Position numbers and translations under genes: made by a program. 64,000 nt of DNA, from the NCBI GenBank assembly GCA_033782935.1, contig JAWQEG010000262.1, forward strand, positions 434,001 to 498,000. The letters run 5' to 3'. This DNA comes from Petrolisthes cinctipes. Lineage: Eukaryota > Arthropoda > Malacostraca > Decapoda > Porcellanidae. Position 1 is the first letter of the stretch. Every line of letters begins with the position of its first letter. Shown one piece after another: positions 11,254 to 22,079 of the stretch. Below the pieces are notes generated by a model. The model was not told where the DNA came from, searched no databases, and saw nothing but the letters and a program-made list of their open reading frames with translations.

Positions 11254-11592
11254 GAGCCTGAATTTGAGATATAAATGGGTACAGAAGATGCATGCACATA
11301 TCGACTTTTGGGCACCTAAATGATCGATTTTCAGTATGTTTTCGGCCTGTTTTTTTTTAAATACTCTAACACGATCGCTTCTGGGACCCCAAAATATCCA
11401 ATTTTCGGGTGTTTTGAGATTGAATATGGGATATAAACGGGTACTGAAAATACATGCACATATTGACTTTTGGGCACCTAAAATATCGATTTTGAGCATG
11501 TTTTGGGCCTGTTTTTTTTATATACTCTAACACGGAGTAGGCATGTACAGATCGCTTCAGGGACCCAAAAATATCGAATTTTCGGGTGTTTT

Positions 11593-11673
11593 GAAGTTGA
11601 ATTTGGGATATATCTGAGTAGGCATGTACAGATCGCTTCTGGTACCCCAAAATATCGAATTTTCGGGTGTTTT
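11593..11673. repeat. 81-bp half-monomer that opens each HOR B unit
   Basis: The sequence runs GAAGTTGAATTTGGGATATA directly into TCTGAGTAGGCATG and reaches the next GAGCCTG after only 81 bp. It joins about the first 20 bases of the left half of the monomer to the right half, so it is close to a single ancestral 88-bp unit. The same element starts at 9295, 13215, 14837, 16459, 18081, 19703, 22158 and 23757. Confidence 0.92.
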
Positions 11674-13214
11674 GAGCCTGAATTTGAGACATAAACGGGT
11701 ACTGAAGATGCATGCACATATCGACTTTTGGGCACCTAAAATATCGATTTTGAGCATGTTTTGGGTCTGTATCTTGAAAACATTCTAACTGGGAATAGGC
11801 ATGTACAGATCTCTTCTAAGACCCAAAAATAATGAATTTTCGGGTGTTTTGAGCCTGAAATTAAGATTTAAACGGGTACAGAAGACTTTGGACACTAGAA
11901 ATATCGATTTTTAGCAGGTTTTGAGCGTATATTTTGAAAACATTCTAGCACTGAGTAGGCATGTACAGATCGCTTCTGGGAACCAAAAATATCGAATTTT
12001 CGGGTGTTTTGAGGTTGAATTTGAGATATAAACGGGTGCAGAAGATGCATACACATTTTGACTTTGGGCACCTAAAATATCGATTTTCAGCATGTTTTGG
12101 CCTGTGTTTGAGTAGGCATGTACAGATCGCTTAAGGGACCCCAAAATATCGAATTTTCGGATGTTTGGAGCCTAAATTTGAGATATATACGGGTACAGAA
12201 GATGCATGCACATATCGACTTTTAGGCACCAAAATAATCGATTTTAAGCATGTTTTGGGTCTGTATCTTGAAAACATTCTAACTAGGAGTAGGCATGTAC
12301 AGATCGCTTCTGGGACCCCAAAATATCGAATTTTCGGGTGTTTGGAGCCTGAATTTGAGATATAAACGGGTACAGAAGATGCATGCACATGTCGACTTTT
12401 GGGCACCTAAAAGATCGATTTTCAGTATGTTTTGGGCCTGTATTTTGAAAATACTCTAACAGGGAGTAGGCATGAACAGATCGCTTCTGGGACCCTAAAA
12501 ATATCAAATTTCTGGGTATTTTGAGCCTGAATTTGAGATATAAACGGGTACAGAAGATGCATGCACAGATCGTCTTTTGGGCACCTAAAATATCGATTTT
12601 GAGCATGTTTTGGGTCTGTATCTTGAAAACATTCTAACTAGGAGTAGGCATGTACAGATCGCTTCTAGGACCCAAAAATAACGAATTTTCGGGTGTTTTG
12701 AGCCTGAATTTGAGATATAAACGGGTACAGAAGATGCATGCACATATCGACTTTGGACACTTAAAATATCAATTTTTTGTCATGTTTTGAGGTTATATTT
12801 TTAAAACATTCTAGCACTGAGTAGGCATGTTCAGATCGCTTCTGGGTCCCAAATATATCGAATTATCGGGTGTTTGGAGCCTGAATTTGAGATATAAATG
12901 GGTACAGAAGATGCATGCACATATCGACTTTTGGGCACCTAAATGATCGATTTTCAGTATGTTTTGGGCCTGTTTTTTTTAAATACTCTAACACGATCGC
13001 TTCTGGGACCCCAAAATATCCAATTTTCGGGTGTTTTGAGATTGAATATGGGATATAAACGGGTACTGAAAATACATGCACATATTGACTTTTGGGCACC
13101 TAAAATATCGATTTTGAGCATGTTTTGGGCCTGTTTTTTTTATATACTCTAACACGGAGTAGGCATGTACAGATCGCTTCAGGGACCCAAAAATATCGAA
13201 TTTTCGGGTGTTTT
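11593..13214. repeat. HOR B unit, first complete copy (1622 bp)
   Basis: The ten parts start at 11593, 11674, 11851, 12011, 12168, 12345, 12523, 12700, 12877 and 13038, with lengths 81, 177, 160, 157, 177, 178, 177, 177, 161 and 177, summing to 1622. The 160-bp part lacks ATGCATGCACATATCG. The two last parts carry T runs. About ten scattered substitutions separate this copy from the next four, for example TCTTCTAAGACC here against TCTTCTCAGACC. Confidence 0.93.
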
Positions 13215-14836
13215 GAAGTTGAATTTGGGATATATCTGAGTAGGCATGTACAGATCGCTTCTGGGACCCCAAAATATCGAATTTTCGGGTGTTTTGAGCC
13301 TGAATTTGAGACATAAACGGGTACTGAAGATGCATGCACATATCGACTTTTGGGCACCTAAAATATCGATTTTGAGCATGTTTTGGGTCTGTATCTTGAA
13401 AACATTCTAACTGGGAATAGGCATGTACAGATCTCTTCTCAGACCCAAAAATAATGAATTTTCGGGTGTTTTGAGCCTGAAATTAAGATTTGAACGGGTA
13501 CAGAAGTCTTTGGACACTAGAAATATCGATTTTTAGCAGGTTTTGAGCGTATATTTTGAAAACATTCTAGCACTGAGTAGGCATGTACAGATCGCTTCTG
13601 GGAACCAAAAATATCGAATTTTCGGGTGTTTTGAGGTTGAATTTGGGATATAAACGGGTGCAGAAGATGCATACACATTTTGACTTTGGGCACCTAAAAT
13701 ATCGATTTTCAGCATGTTTTGGCCTGTGTTTGAGTAGGCATGTACAGATCGCTTAAGGGACCCCAAAATATCGAATTTTCGGATGTTTGGAGCCTAAATT
13801 TGAGATATATACGGGTACAGAAGATGCATGCACATATCGACTTTTAGGCACCAAAATAATCGATTTTGAGCATGTTTTGGGTCTGTATCTTGAAAACATT
13901 CTAACCAGGAGTAGGCATGTACAGATCGCTTCTGGGACCCCAAAATATCGAATTTTCGGGTGTTTGGAGCCTGAATTTGAGATATAAACGGGTACAGAAG
14001 ATGCATGCACATATCGACTTTTGGGCACCTAAAAGATCGATTTTCAGTATGTTTTGGGCCTGTATTTTGAAAATACTCTAACAGGGAGTAGGCATGAACA
14101 GATCGCTTCTGGGACCCTAAAAATATCAAATTTCTGGGTATTTTGAGCCTGAATTTGAGATATAAACGGGTACTGAATATGCATGCACAGATCGTCTTTT
14201 GGGCACCTAAAATATCGATTTTGAGCATGTTTTGGGTCTGTATCTTGAAAACATTCTAACTAGGAGTAGGCATGTACAGATCGCTTCTAGGACCCAAAAA
14301 TAACGAATTTTCGGGTGTTTTGAGCCTGAATTTGAGATATAAACGGGTACAGAAGATGCATGCACATATCGACTTTGGACACTTAAAATATCAATTTTTT
14401 GTCATGTTTTGAGGTTATATTTTTAAAACATTCTAGCACTGAGTAGGCATGTTCAGATCGCTTCTGGGTCCCAAATATATCGAATTATCGGGTGTTTGGA
14501 GCCTGAATTTGAGATATAAATGGGTACAGAAGATGCATGCACATATCGACTTTTGGGCACCTAAATGATCGATTTTCAGTATGTTTTGGGCCTGTTTTTT
14601 TTAAATACTCTAACACGATCGCTTCTGGGACCCCAAAATATCCAATTTTCGGGTGTTTTGAGATTGAATATGGGATATAAACGGGTACTGAAAATACATG
14701 CACATATTGACTTTTGGGCACCTAAAATATCGATTTTGAGCATGTTTTGGGCCTGTTTTTTTTATATACTCTAACACGGAGTAGGCATGTACAGATCGCT
14801 TCAGGGACCCAAAAATATCGAATTTTCGGGTGTTTT
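13215..14836. repeat. HOR B unit, identical series copy 1
   Basis: 1622 bp with the same ten parts as 11593-13214. I found no difference from the next three units in the stretches compared, and the conceptual translations across the unit are the same. Confidence 0.93.
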
Positions 14837-16458
14837 GAAGTTGAATTTGGGATATATCTGAGTAGGCATGTACAGATCGCTTCTGGGACCCCAAAATATC
14901 GAATTTTCGGGTGTTTTGAGCCTGAATTTGAGACATAAACGGGTACTGAAGATGCATGCACATATCGACTTTTGGGCACCTAAAATATCGATTTTGAGCA
15001 TGTTTTGGGTCTGTATCTTGAAAACATTCTAACTGGGAATAGGCATGTACAGATCTCTTCTCAGACCCAAAAATAATGAATTTTCGGGTGTTTTGAGCCT
15101 GAAATTAAGATTTGAACGGGTACAGAAGTCTTTGGACACTAGAAATATCGATTTTTAGCAGGTTTTGAGCGTATATTTTGAAAACATTCTAGCACTGAGT
15201 AGGCATGTACAGATCGCTTCTGGGAACCAAAAATATCGAATTTTCGGGTGTTTTGAGGTTGAATTTGGGATATAAACGGGTGCAGAAGATGCATACACAT
15301 TTTGACTTTGGGCACCTAAAATATCGATTTTCAGCATGTTTTGGCCTGTGTTTGAGTAGGCATGTACAGATCGCTTAAGGGACCCCAAAATATCGAATTT
15401 TCGGATGTTTGGAGCCTAAATTTGAGATATATACGGGTACAGAAGATGCATGCACATATCGACTTTTAGGCACCAAAATAATCGATTTTGAGCATGTTTT
15501 GGGTCTGTATCTTGAAAACATTCTAACCAGGAGTAGGCATGTACAGATCGCTTCTGGGACCCCAAAATATCGAATTTTCGGGTGTTTGGAGCCTGAATTT
15601 GAGATATAAACGGGTACAGAAGATGCATGCACATATCGACTTTTGGGCACCTAAAAGATCGATTTTCAGTATGTTTTGGGCCTGTATTTTGAAAATACTC
15701 TAACAGGGAGTAGGCATGAACAGATCGCTTCTGGGACCCTAAAAATATCAAATTTCTGGGTATTTTGAGCCTGAATTTGAGATATAAACGGGTACTGAAT
15801 ATGCATGCACAGATCGTCTTTTGGGCACCTAAAATATCGATTTTGAGCATGTTTTGGGTCTGTATCTTGAAAACATTCTAACTAGGAGTAGGCATGTACA
15901 GATCGCTTCTAGGACCCAAAAATAACGAATTTTCGGGTGTTTTGAGCCTGAATTTGAGATATAAACGGGTACAGAAGATGCATGCACATATCGACTTTGG
16001 ACACTTAAAATATCAATTTTTTGTCATGTTTTGAGGTTATATTTTTAAAACATTCTAGCACTGAGTAGGCATGTTCAGATCGCTTCTGGGTCCCAAATAT
16101 ATCGAATTATCGGGTGTTTGGAGCCTGAATTTGAGATATAAATGGGTACAGAAGATGCATGCACATATCGACTTTTGGGCACCTAAATGATCGATTTTCA
16201 GTATGTTTTGGGCCTGTTTTTTTTAAATACTCTAACACGATCGCTTCTGGGACCCCAAAATATCCAATTTTCGGGTGTTTTGAGATTGAATATGGGATAT
16301 AAACGGGTACTGAAAATACATGCACATATTGACTTTTGGGCACCTAAAATATCGATTTTGAGCATGTTTTGGGCCTGTTTTTTTTATATACTCTAACACG
16401 GAGTAGGCATGTACAGATCGCTTCAGGGACCCAAAAATATCGAATTTTCGGGTGTTTT
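14837..16458. repeat. HOR B unit, identical series copy 2
   Basis: 1622 bp, starting with the half-monomer at 14837-14917. No difference from 13215-14836 was found. Confidence 0.93.
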
Positions 16459-18080
16459 GAAGTTGAATTTGGGATATATCTGAGTAGGCATGTACAGATC
16501 GCTTCTGGGACCCCAAAATATCGAATTTTCGGGTGTTTTGAGCCTGAATTTGAGACATAAACGGGTACTGAAGATGCATGCACATATCGACTTTTGGGCA
16601 CCTAAAATATCGATTTTGAGCATGTTTTGGGTCTGTATCTTGAAAACATTCTAACTGGGAATAGGCATGTACAGATCTCTTCTCAGACCCAAAAATAATG
16701 AATTTTCGGGTGTTTTGAGCCTGAAATTAAGATTTGAACGGGTACAGAAGTCTTTGGACACTAGAAATATCGATTTTTAGCAGGTTTTGAGCGTATATTT
16801 TGAAAACATTCTAGCACTGAGTAGGCATGTACAGATCGCTTCTGGGAACCAAAAATATCGAATTTTCGGGTGTTTTGAGGTTGAATTTGGGATATAAACG
16901 GGTGCAGAAGATGCATACACATTTTGACTTTGGGCACCTAAAATATCGATTTTCAGCATGTTTTGGCCTGTGTTTGAGTAGGCATGTACAGATCGCTTAA
17001 GGGACCCCAAAATATCGAATTTTCGGATGTTTGGAGCCTAAATTTGAGATATATACGGGTACAGAAGATGCATGCACATATCGACTTTTAGGCACCAAAA
17101 TAATCGATTTTGAGCATGTTTTGGGTCTGTATCTTGAAAACATTCTAACCAGGAGTAGGCATGTACAGATCGCTTCTGGGACCCCAAAATATCGAATTTT
17201 CGGGTGTTTGGAGCCTGAATTTGAGATATAAACGGGTACAGAAGATGCATGCACATATCGACTTTTGGGCACCTAAAAGATCGATTTTCAGTATGTTTTG
17301 GGCCTGTATTTTGAAAATACTCTAACAGGGAGTAGGCATGAACAGATCGCTTCTGGGACCCTAAAAATATCAAATTTCTGGGTATTTTGAGCCTGAATTT
17401 GAGATATAAACGGGTACTGAATATGCATGCACAGATCGTCTTTTGGGCACCTAAAATATCGATTTTGAGCATGTTTTGGGTCTGTATCTTGAAAACATTC
17501 TAACTAGGAGTAGGCATGTACAGATCGCTTCTAGGACCCAAAAATAACGAATTTTCGGGTGTTTTGAGCCTGAATTTGAGATATAAACGGGTACAGAAGA
17601 TGCATGCACATATCGACTTTGGACACTTAAAATATCAATTTTTTGTCATGTTTTGAGGTTATATTTTTAAAACATTCTAGCACTGAGTAGGCATGTTCAG
17701 ATCGCTTCTGGGTCCCAAATATATCGAATTATCGGGTGTTTGGAGCCTGAATTTGAGATATAAATGGGTACAGAAGATGCATGCACATATCGACTTTTGG
17801 GCACCTAAATGATCGATTTTCAGTATGTTTTGGGCCTGTTTTTTTTAAATACTCTAACACGATCGCTTCTGGGACCCCAAAATATCCAATTTTCGGGTGT
17901 TTTGAGATTGAATATGGGATATAAACGGGTACTGAAAATACATGCACATATTGACTTTTGGGCACCTAAAATATCGATTTTGAGCATGTTTTGGGCCTGT
18001 TTTTTTTATATACTCTAACACGGAGTAGGCATGTACAGATCGCTTCAGGGACCCAAAAATATCGAATTTTCGGGTGTTTT
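16459..18080. repeat. HOR B unit, identical series copy 3
   Basis: 1622 bp, starting with the half-monomer at 16459-16539. No difference from the neighbouring units was found. Confidence 0.93.
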
Positions 18081-19702
18081 GAAGTTGAATTTGGGATATA
18101 TCTGAGTAGGCATGTACAGATCGCTTCTGGGACCCCAAAATATCGAATTTTCGGGTGTTTTGAGCCTGAATTTGAGACATAAACGGGTACTGAAGATGCA
18201 TGCACATATCGACTTTTGGGCACCTAAAATATCGATTTTGAGCATGTTTTGGGTCTGTATCTTGAAAACATTCTAACTGGGAATAGGCATGTACAGATCT
18301 CTTCTCAGACCCAAAAATAATGAATTTTCGGGTGTTTTGAGCCTGAAATTAAGATTTGAACGGGTACAGAAGTCTTTGGACACTAGAAATATCGATTTTT
18401 AGCAGGTTTTGAGCGTATATTTTGAAAACATTCTAGCACTGAGTAGGCATGTACAGATCGCTTCTGGGAACCAAAAATATCGAATTTTCGGGTGTTTTGA
18501 GGTTGAATTTGGGATATAAACGGGTGCAGAAGATGCATACACATTTTGACTTTGGGCACCTAAAATATCGATTTTCAGCATGTTTTGGCCTGTGTTTGAG
18601 TAGGCATGTACAGATCGCTTAAGGGACCCCAAAATATCGAATTTTCGGATGTTTGGAGCCTAAATTTGAGATATATACGGGTACAGAAGATGCATGCACA
18701 TATCGACTTTTAGGCACCAAAATAATCGATTTTGAGCATGTTTTGGGTCTGTATCTTGAAAACATTCTAACCAGGAGTAGGCATGTACAGATCGCTTCTG
18801 GGACCCCAAAATATCGAATTTTCGGGTGTTTGGAGCCTGAATTTGAGATATAAACGGGTACAGAAGATGCATGCACATATCGACTTTTGGGCACCTAAAA
18901 GATCGATTTTCAGTATGTTTTGGGCCTGTATTTTGAAAATACTCTAACAGGGAGTAGGCATGAACAGATCGCTTCTGGGACCCTAAAAATATCAAATTTC
19001 TGGGTATTTTGAGCCTGAATTTGAGATATAAACGGGTACTGAATATGCATGCACAGATCGTCTTTTGGGCACCTAAAATATCGATTTTGAGCATGTTTTG
19101 GGTCTGTATCTTGAAAACATTCTAACTAGGAGTAGGCATGTACAGATCGCTTCTAGGACCCAAAAATAACGAATTTTCGGGTGTTTTGAGCCTGAATTTG
19201 AGATATAAACGGGTACAGAAGATGCATGCACATATCGACTTTGGACACTTAAAATATCAATTTTTTGTCATGTTTTGAGGTTATATTTTTAAAACATTCT
19301 AGCACTGAGTAGGCATGTTCAGATCGCTTCTGGGTCCCAAATATATCGAATTATCGGGTGTTTGGAGCCTGAATTTGAGATATAAATGGGTACAGAAGAT
19401 GCATGCACATATCGACTTTTGGGCACCTAAATGATCGATTTTCAGTATGTTTTGGGCCTGTTTTTTTTAAATACTCTAACACGATCGCTTCTGGGACCCC
19501 AAAATATCCAATTTTCGGGTGTTTTGAGATTGAATATGGGATATAAACGGGTACTGAAAATACATGCACATATTGACTTTTGGGCACCTAAAATATCGAT
19601 TTTGAGCATGTTTTGGGCCTGTTTTTTTTATATACTCTAACACGGAGTAGGCATGTACAGATCGCTTCAGGGACCCAAAAATATCGAATTTTCGGGTGTT
19701 TT
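18081..19702. repeat. HOR B unit, identical series copy 4
   Basis: 1622 bp, starting with the half-monomer at 18081-18161. It is the last complete unit before the deletion-bearing unit that holds the Helitron. Confidence 0.93.
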
Positions 19703-20255
19703 GAAGTTGAATTTGGGATATATCTGAGTAGGCATGTACAGATCGCTTCTGGGACCCCAAAATATCGAATTTTCGGGTGTTTTGAGCCTGAATTTGAGAC
19801 ATAAACGGGTACTGAAGATGCATGCACATATCGACTTTTGGGCACCTAAAATATCGATTTTGAGCATGTTTTGGGTCTGTATCTTGAAAACATTCTAACT
19901 AGGAGTAGGCATGTACAGATCGCTTCTGGGTCCCAAATATATCGAATTTTCGGGTGTTTGGAGCCTGAATTTGAGATATAAATGGGTACAGAAGATGCAT
20001 GCACATATCGACTTTTGGGCACCTAAATGATCGATTTTCAGTATGTTTTGGGCCTGTTTTTTTTTAAATACACTAACACGATCGCTTCTGGGACCCCAAA
20101 ATATCCAATTTTCGGGTGTTTTGAGATTGAATATGGGATATAAACGGGTACTGAAAATACATGCACATATTGACTTTTGGGCACCTAAAATATCGATTTT
20201 GAGCATGTTTTGGGCCTGTTTTTTTTATCTATATACATAAAGCCAAGATTCTGTC

Positions 20256-20258
<3 letters not shown>

Positions 20259-20300
<42 letters not shown>
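20259..20300 (+). repeat. (GT)21 microsatellite in the Helitron 5' region
   Basis: Twenty-one uninterrupted GT dinucleotides lie between CTGTCTGC and CCGCGATGCACGCC, 31 bp from the 5' end of the element. Such tracts vary in length between alleles. Confidence 0.95.
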
Positions 20301-20302
<2 letters not shown>

Positions 20303-20387
20303 GCGATGCACGCCTAAACCGTCCAACTTTGTGTCCTCAAAATTTGCATGTAGGTGAGTCTTGATCCCCTTCAGGTTTAGGGGGGGT

Positions 20388-20418
20388 CATACAACGAAAC
20401 CACATATAACAAAACGTG
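20388..20418 (+). repeat. 31-bp direct repeat in Helitron, copy 1
   Basis: The copy runs from CATACAACGAAACCACA to AAAACGTG. It matches 21093-21123 at 29 of 31 positions. It lies about 160 bp from the element's 5' end and is followed by CTAGCGAAATAATAATAAAA. Confidence 0.88.
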
Positions 20419-20703
20419 CTAGCGAAATAATAATAAAATACAGGGGAAAAACTCTACGGAATCAACATACCACTGTTCAGCCTTCCGCAAAAACACGGTC
20501 AATTTTAAACTTTCATTTAGGTAAATTTTTTCTTACAGATTTGTAGAGCTTGATTTTACACACCAGAATCTGTAAACTAAAGTTTCCTAGGTCCACTGGC
20601 TTGCGTACTGCAGCGCCATGAGTAATAAAGTTGTTACCCCTAAAACCCCCCTAAAAATTAGAGCGTAAATATGACGAGTTAACCATTCCCCTCTACAGGC
20701 TAC

Positions 20704-20907
20704 AGCACGGATATTATTCGATTTGTTTATGCGTTTTCTCACTAAGTATACTGTCGTTCACGATTTATTTTACTTTTGTCAAATTGATTTTCATTATTCC
20801 CATATTTATTTTAATCAACAGCTCATGAACATATTTTAGCACGGATATTATTCGATTTGTTTATGCGTTATCTCAGTAAGTATATCGTCGTTCACGATTT
20901 ATTTTAC
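20704..20907 (+). repeat. Tandem 70-bp duplication in Helitron interior
   Basis: 20704-20773 and 20838-20907 both run from AGCACGGATATTATTCGATT to CGATTTATTTTAC and differ at four positions. A second repeat, 52 bp starting CGATTTATTTTACTTTTGTC, occurs at 20761-20812 and 21039-21090. The region is AT-rich and non-coding and looks built by local slippage or template switching. Confidence 0.85.
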
Positions 20908-21092
20908 CTATTATTAAACCTATTATTAAATTTTATGCATTTTTATGATTGATTCCATTGTCATATCGATTCTCAGTATTGTCATATAGAATTTCACTTT
21001 GGTCAAATTGATTTTCATTATTGCCATATTTATTTTCACGATTTATTTTACTTTTGTCACATTTATTTTCATTATTGCCATATTTATTTTCA

Positions 21093-21123
21093 CATACAAC
21101 GAAACCACAAATAACGAAACGTG
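21093..21123 (+). repeat. 31-bp direct repeat in Helitron, copy 2
   Basis: The copy starts CATACAACGAAACCACA and ends GAAACGTG, with two differences from 20388-20418. Its last three bases, GTG, are also the first codon of the open helicase frame, so the repeat abuts the truncated coding sequence exactly. Confidence 0.88.
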
Positions 21124-21723
21124 GAAGCTATCCTAGCTCCAAAGAATGAAGCTGTCAACAACATCAACCAAAAACTTCTGGATGCTCAGCCTGGCAGGTC
21201 AATGAAGTACAAATCAGTTGATACAGTGCCCGACGATGATCAAGTGGTCAACTACCCAGCAGAATTCCTGAACAGTCTAGATCCACCAGGGATGCCACCT
21301 CACAATTTGGAACTGAAGTTGGGATGTCCGATAATGCTTCTTAGAAACCTGAACCCACCAAAACTTTGCAATGGCACAAGATTAAGAGTTAAAACAATGA
21401 TGCCACGTCTGGTGGAGGCCACAATCCTGACTGGCAAAGGTAAAGGCGAAGATGTCTTCATTCCAAAAATCCCTCTGAGGCCCTCAGATTGTCCAATTCA
21501 GTTCCAACGTCTCCAATTCCCTATTCGTCTAAGCTATGCCATGACAATCAACAAAAGCCAAGGACAGTCCCTGAAAGTAGTTGGCCTCAACCTTAAGGAC
21601 CAGGTCTTCTCCCACGGTCAACTCTATGTGGGCTGCAGTCGAGTCGCCGATGAGAAGAATCTCCAAGTGATGTCGTCAACCGGAGTCGTGAAAAATGTCG
21701 TTTACCAGGAGGCACTTCAGTAA
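21121..21723 (+). pseudogene. 5'-truncated Helitron RepHel helicase (C-terminal 200 residues)
   Basis: In full-length Helitrons the RepHel protein nicks DNA with a HUH Rep domain and unwinds it with a Pif1-like SF1 helicase. Only the helicase end survives here. Counting from the GTG codon, residues 4-17 (ILAPKNEAVNNINQ), 68-87 (GCPIMLLRNLNPPKLCNGTR), 138-151 (SYAMTINKSQGQSL, like SF1 motif V) and 166-175 (GQLYVGCSRV, like motif VI with its arginine) are typical of Pif1-like helicases of Helitrons. Walker A and B and the Rep domain are absent; complete RepHel proteins usually exceed 1000 residues. There is no ATG at the start: the first codon is GTG, an in-frame TAA lies at 21112-21114, and the first internal Met is residue 28. 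The frame is otherwise intact to TAA at 21721-21723, so decay is recent or the fragment was captured late. It is unlikely to be expressed as an active protein. Confidence 0.92.
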
Positions 21724-21923
21724 AATGCTTAGTGACGCTATTAATAGAAAAAGAAAGAAATATTATTAATTATGATAATATTAGAATGATGGAGTTATTG
21801 AATGAGGGAGAAAGATTGATATAATAAACATTTAAAAACGACTAATACCTCCAATTATTCACCCACCCACCTCTATTACTATTCATCCATCCATCCATTT
21901 ATTTTATCTAACCACTAAACCAT

Positions 21924-21963
21924 CCCTCCCTCTCCCCCTTCCTTCCCTCCTTCCCTTCCTTCT
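21924..21963 (+). other. Pyrimidine-only tract in the Helitron
   Basis: About forty consecutive C/T bases (CCCTCCCTCTCCCCCTTCC and onward), preceded by CCATCCATCCATT repeats near 21887. Such homopyrimidine tracts can form triplex or H-DNA. The tract separates the helicase fragment from the GC-rich 3' end. Confidence 0.75.
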
Positions 21964-21990
21964 ATCCACCCACCGCCCGATCTGCTCCAA

Positions 21991-22079
21991 ACCGCCCGAA
22001 GGGCGGTGGAAGGGCGGCCGCAGGCCGCCAGCCCTCCGCAGGAGCTAGCGGCTCCTAGCCGCCCGAAGGGCGGCGGAGC
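21991..22079 (+). other. Cluster of GC-rich hairpins at the Helitron 3' end
   Basis: Four inverted repeats lie in 89 bp. 21991-22007 is ACCGCCC-GAA-GGGCGGT. 22013-22029 is GGCGGCC-GCA-GGCCGCC. 22041-22055 is GGAGC-TAGCG-GCTCC. 22051-22079 has core CCGCCC-GAA-GGGCGG (22059-22073) and outer arms GCTCC/GGAGC. The last core ends 12 bases before the terminal CTAG, the usual place of the Helitron 3' hairpin that signals the end of rolling-circle transfer. The first hairpin repeats the same core and may be an older or spare terminator. Confidence 0.88.

Larger units (their letters stand above)
9295..11592. repeat. HOR B unit interrupted by the MITE
   Basis: The unit begins with the 81-bp half-monomer at 9295-9375, followed by the 177-bp and 160-bp monomers. 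The MITE splits the 160-bp monomer at 9666. With the MITE and one TA removed it is 1424 bp, shorter than the 1622-bp standard: monomers 5 and 6 of the standard order are missing and a 157-bp monomer (11097-11253) is added. It is an older or recombined version of HOR B. Confidence 0.85.

Noticed and set aside
20361..20546. A 61-codon frame in the Helitron 5' region
   Set aside because: It starts at a TTG, has no recognisable domain and spans one copy of the 31-bp repeat; a chance frame is the simpler reading.
21121..21723. A host PIF1 helicase gene
   Set aside because: It lies within precise Helitron ends, lacks the Walker motifs and an ATG, and its motif wording is that of Helitron RepHel proteins.
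21991..22079. Rho-independent bacterial terminator
   Set aside because: The GC hairpins are not followed by a T run and lie just inside a Helitron 3' end in a eukaryotic satellite.
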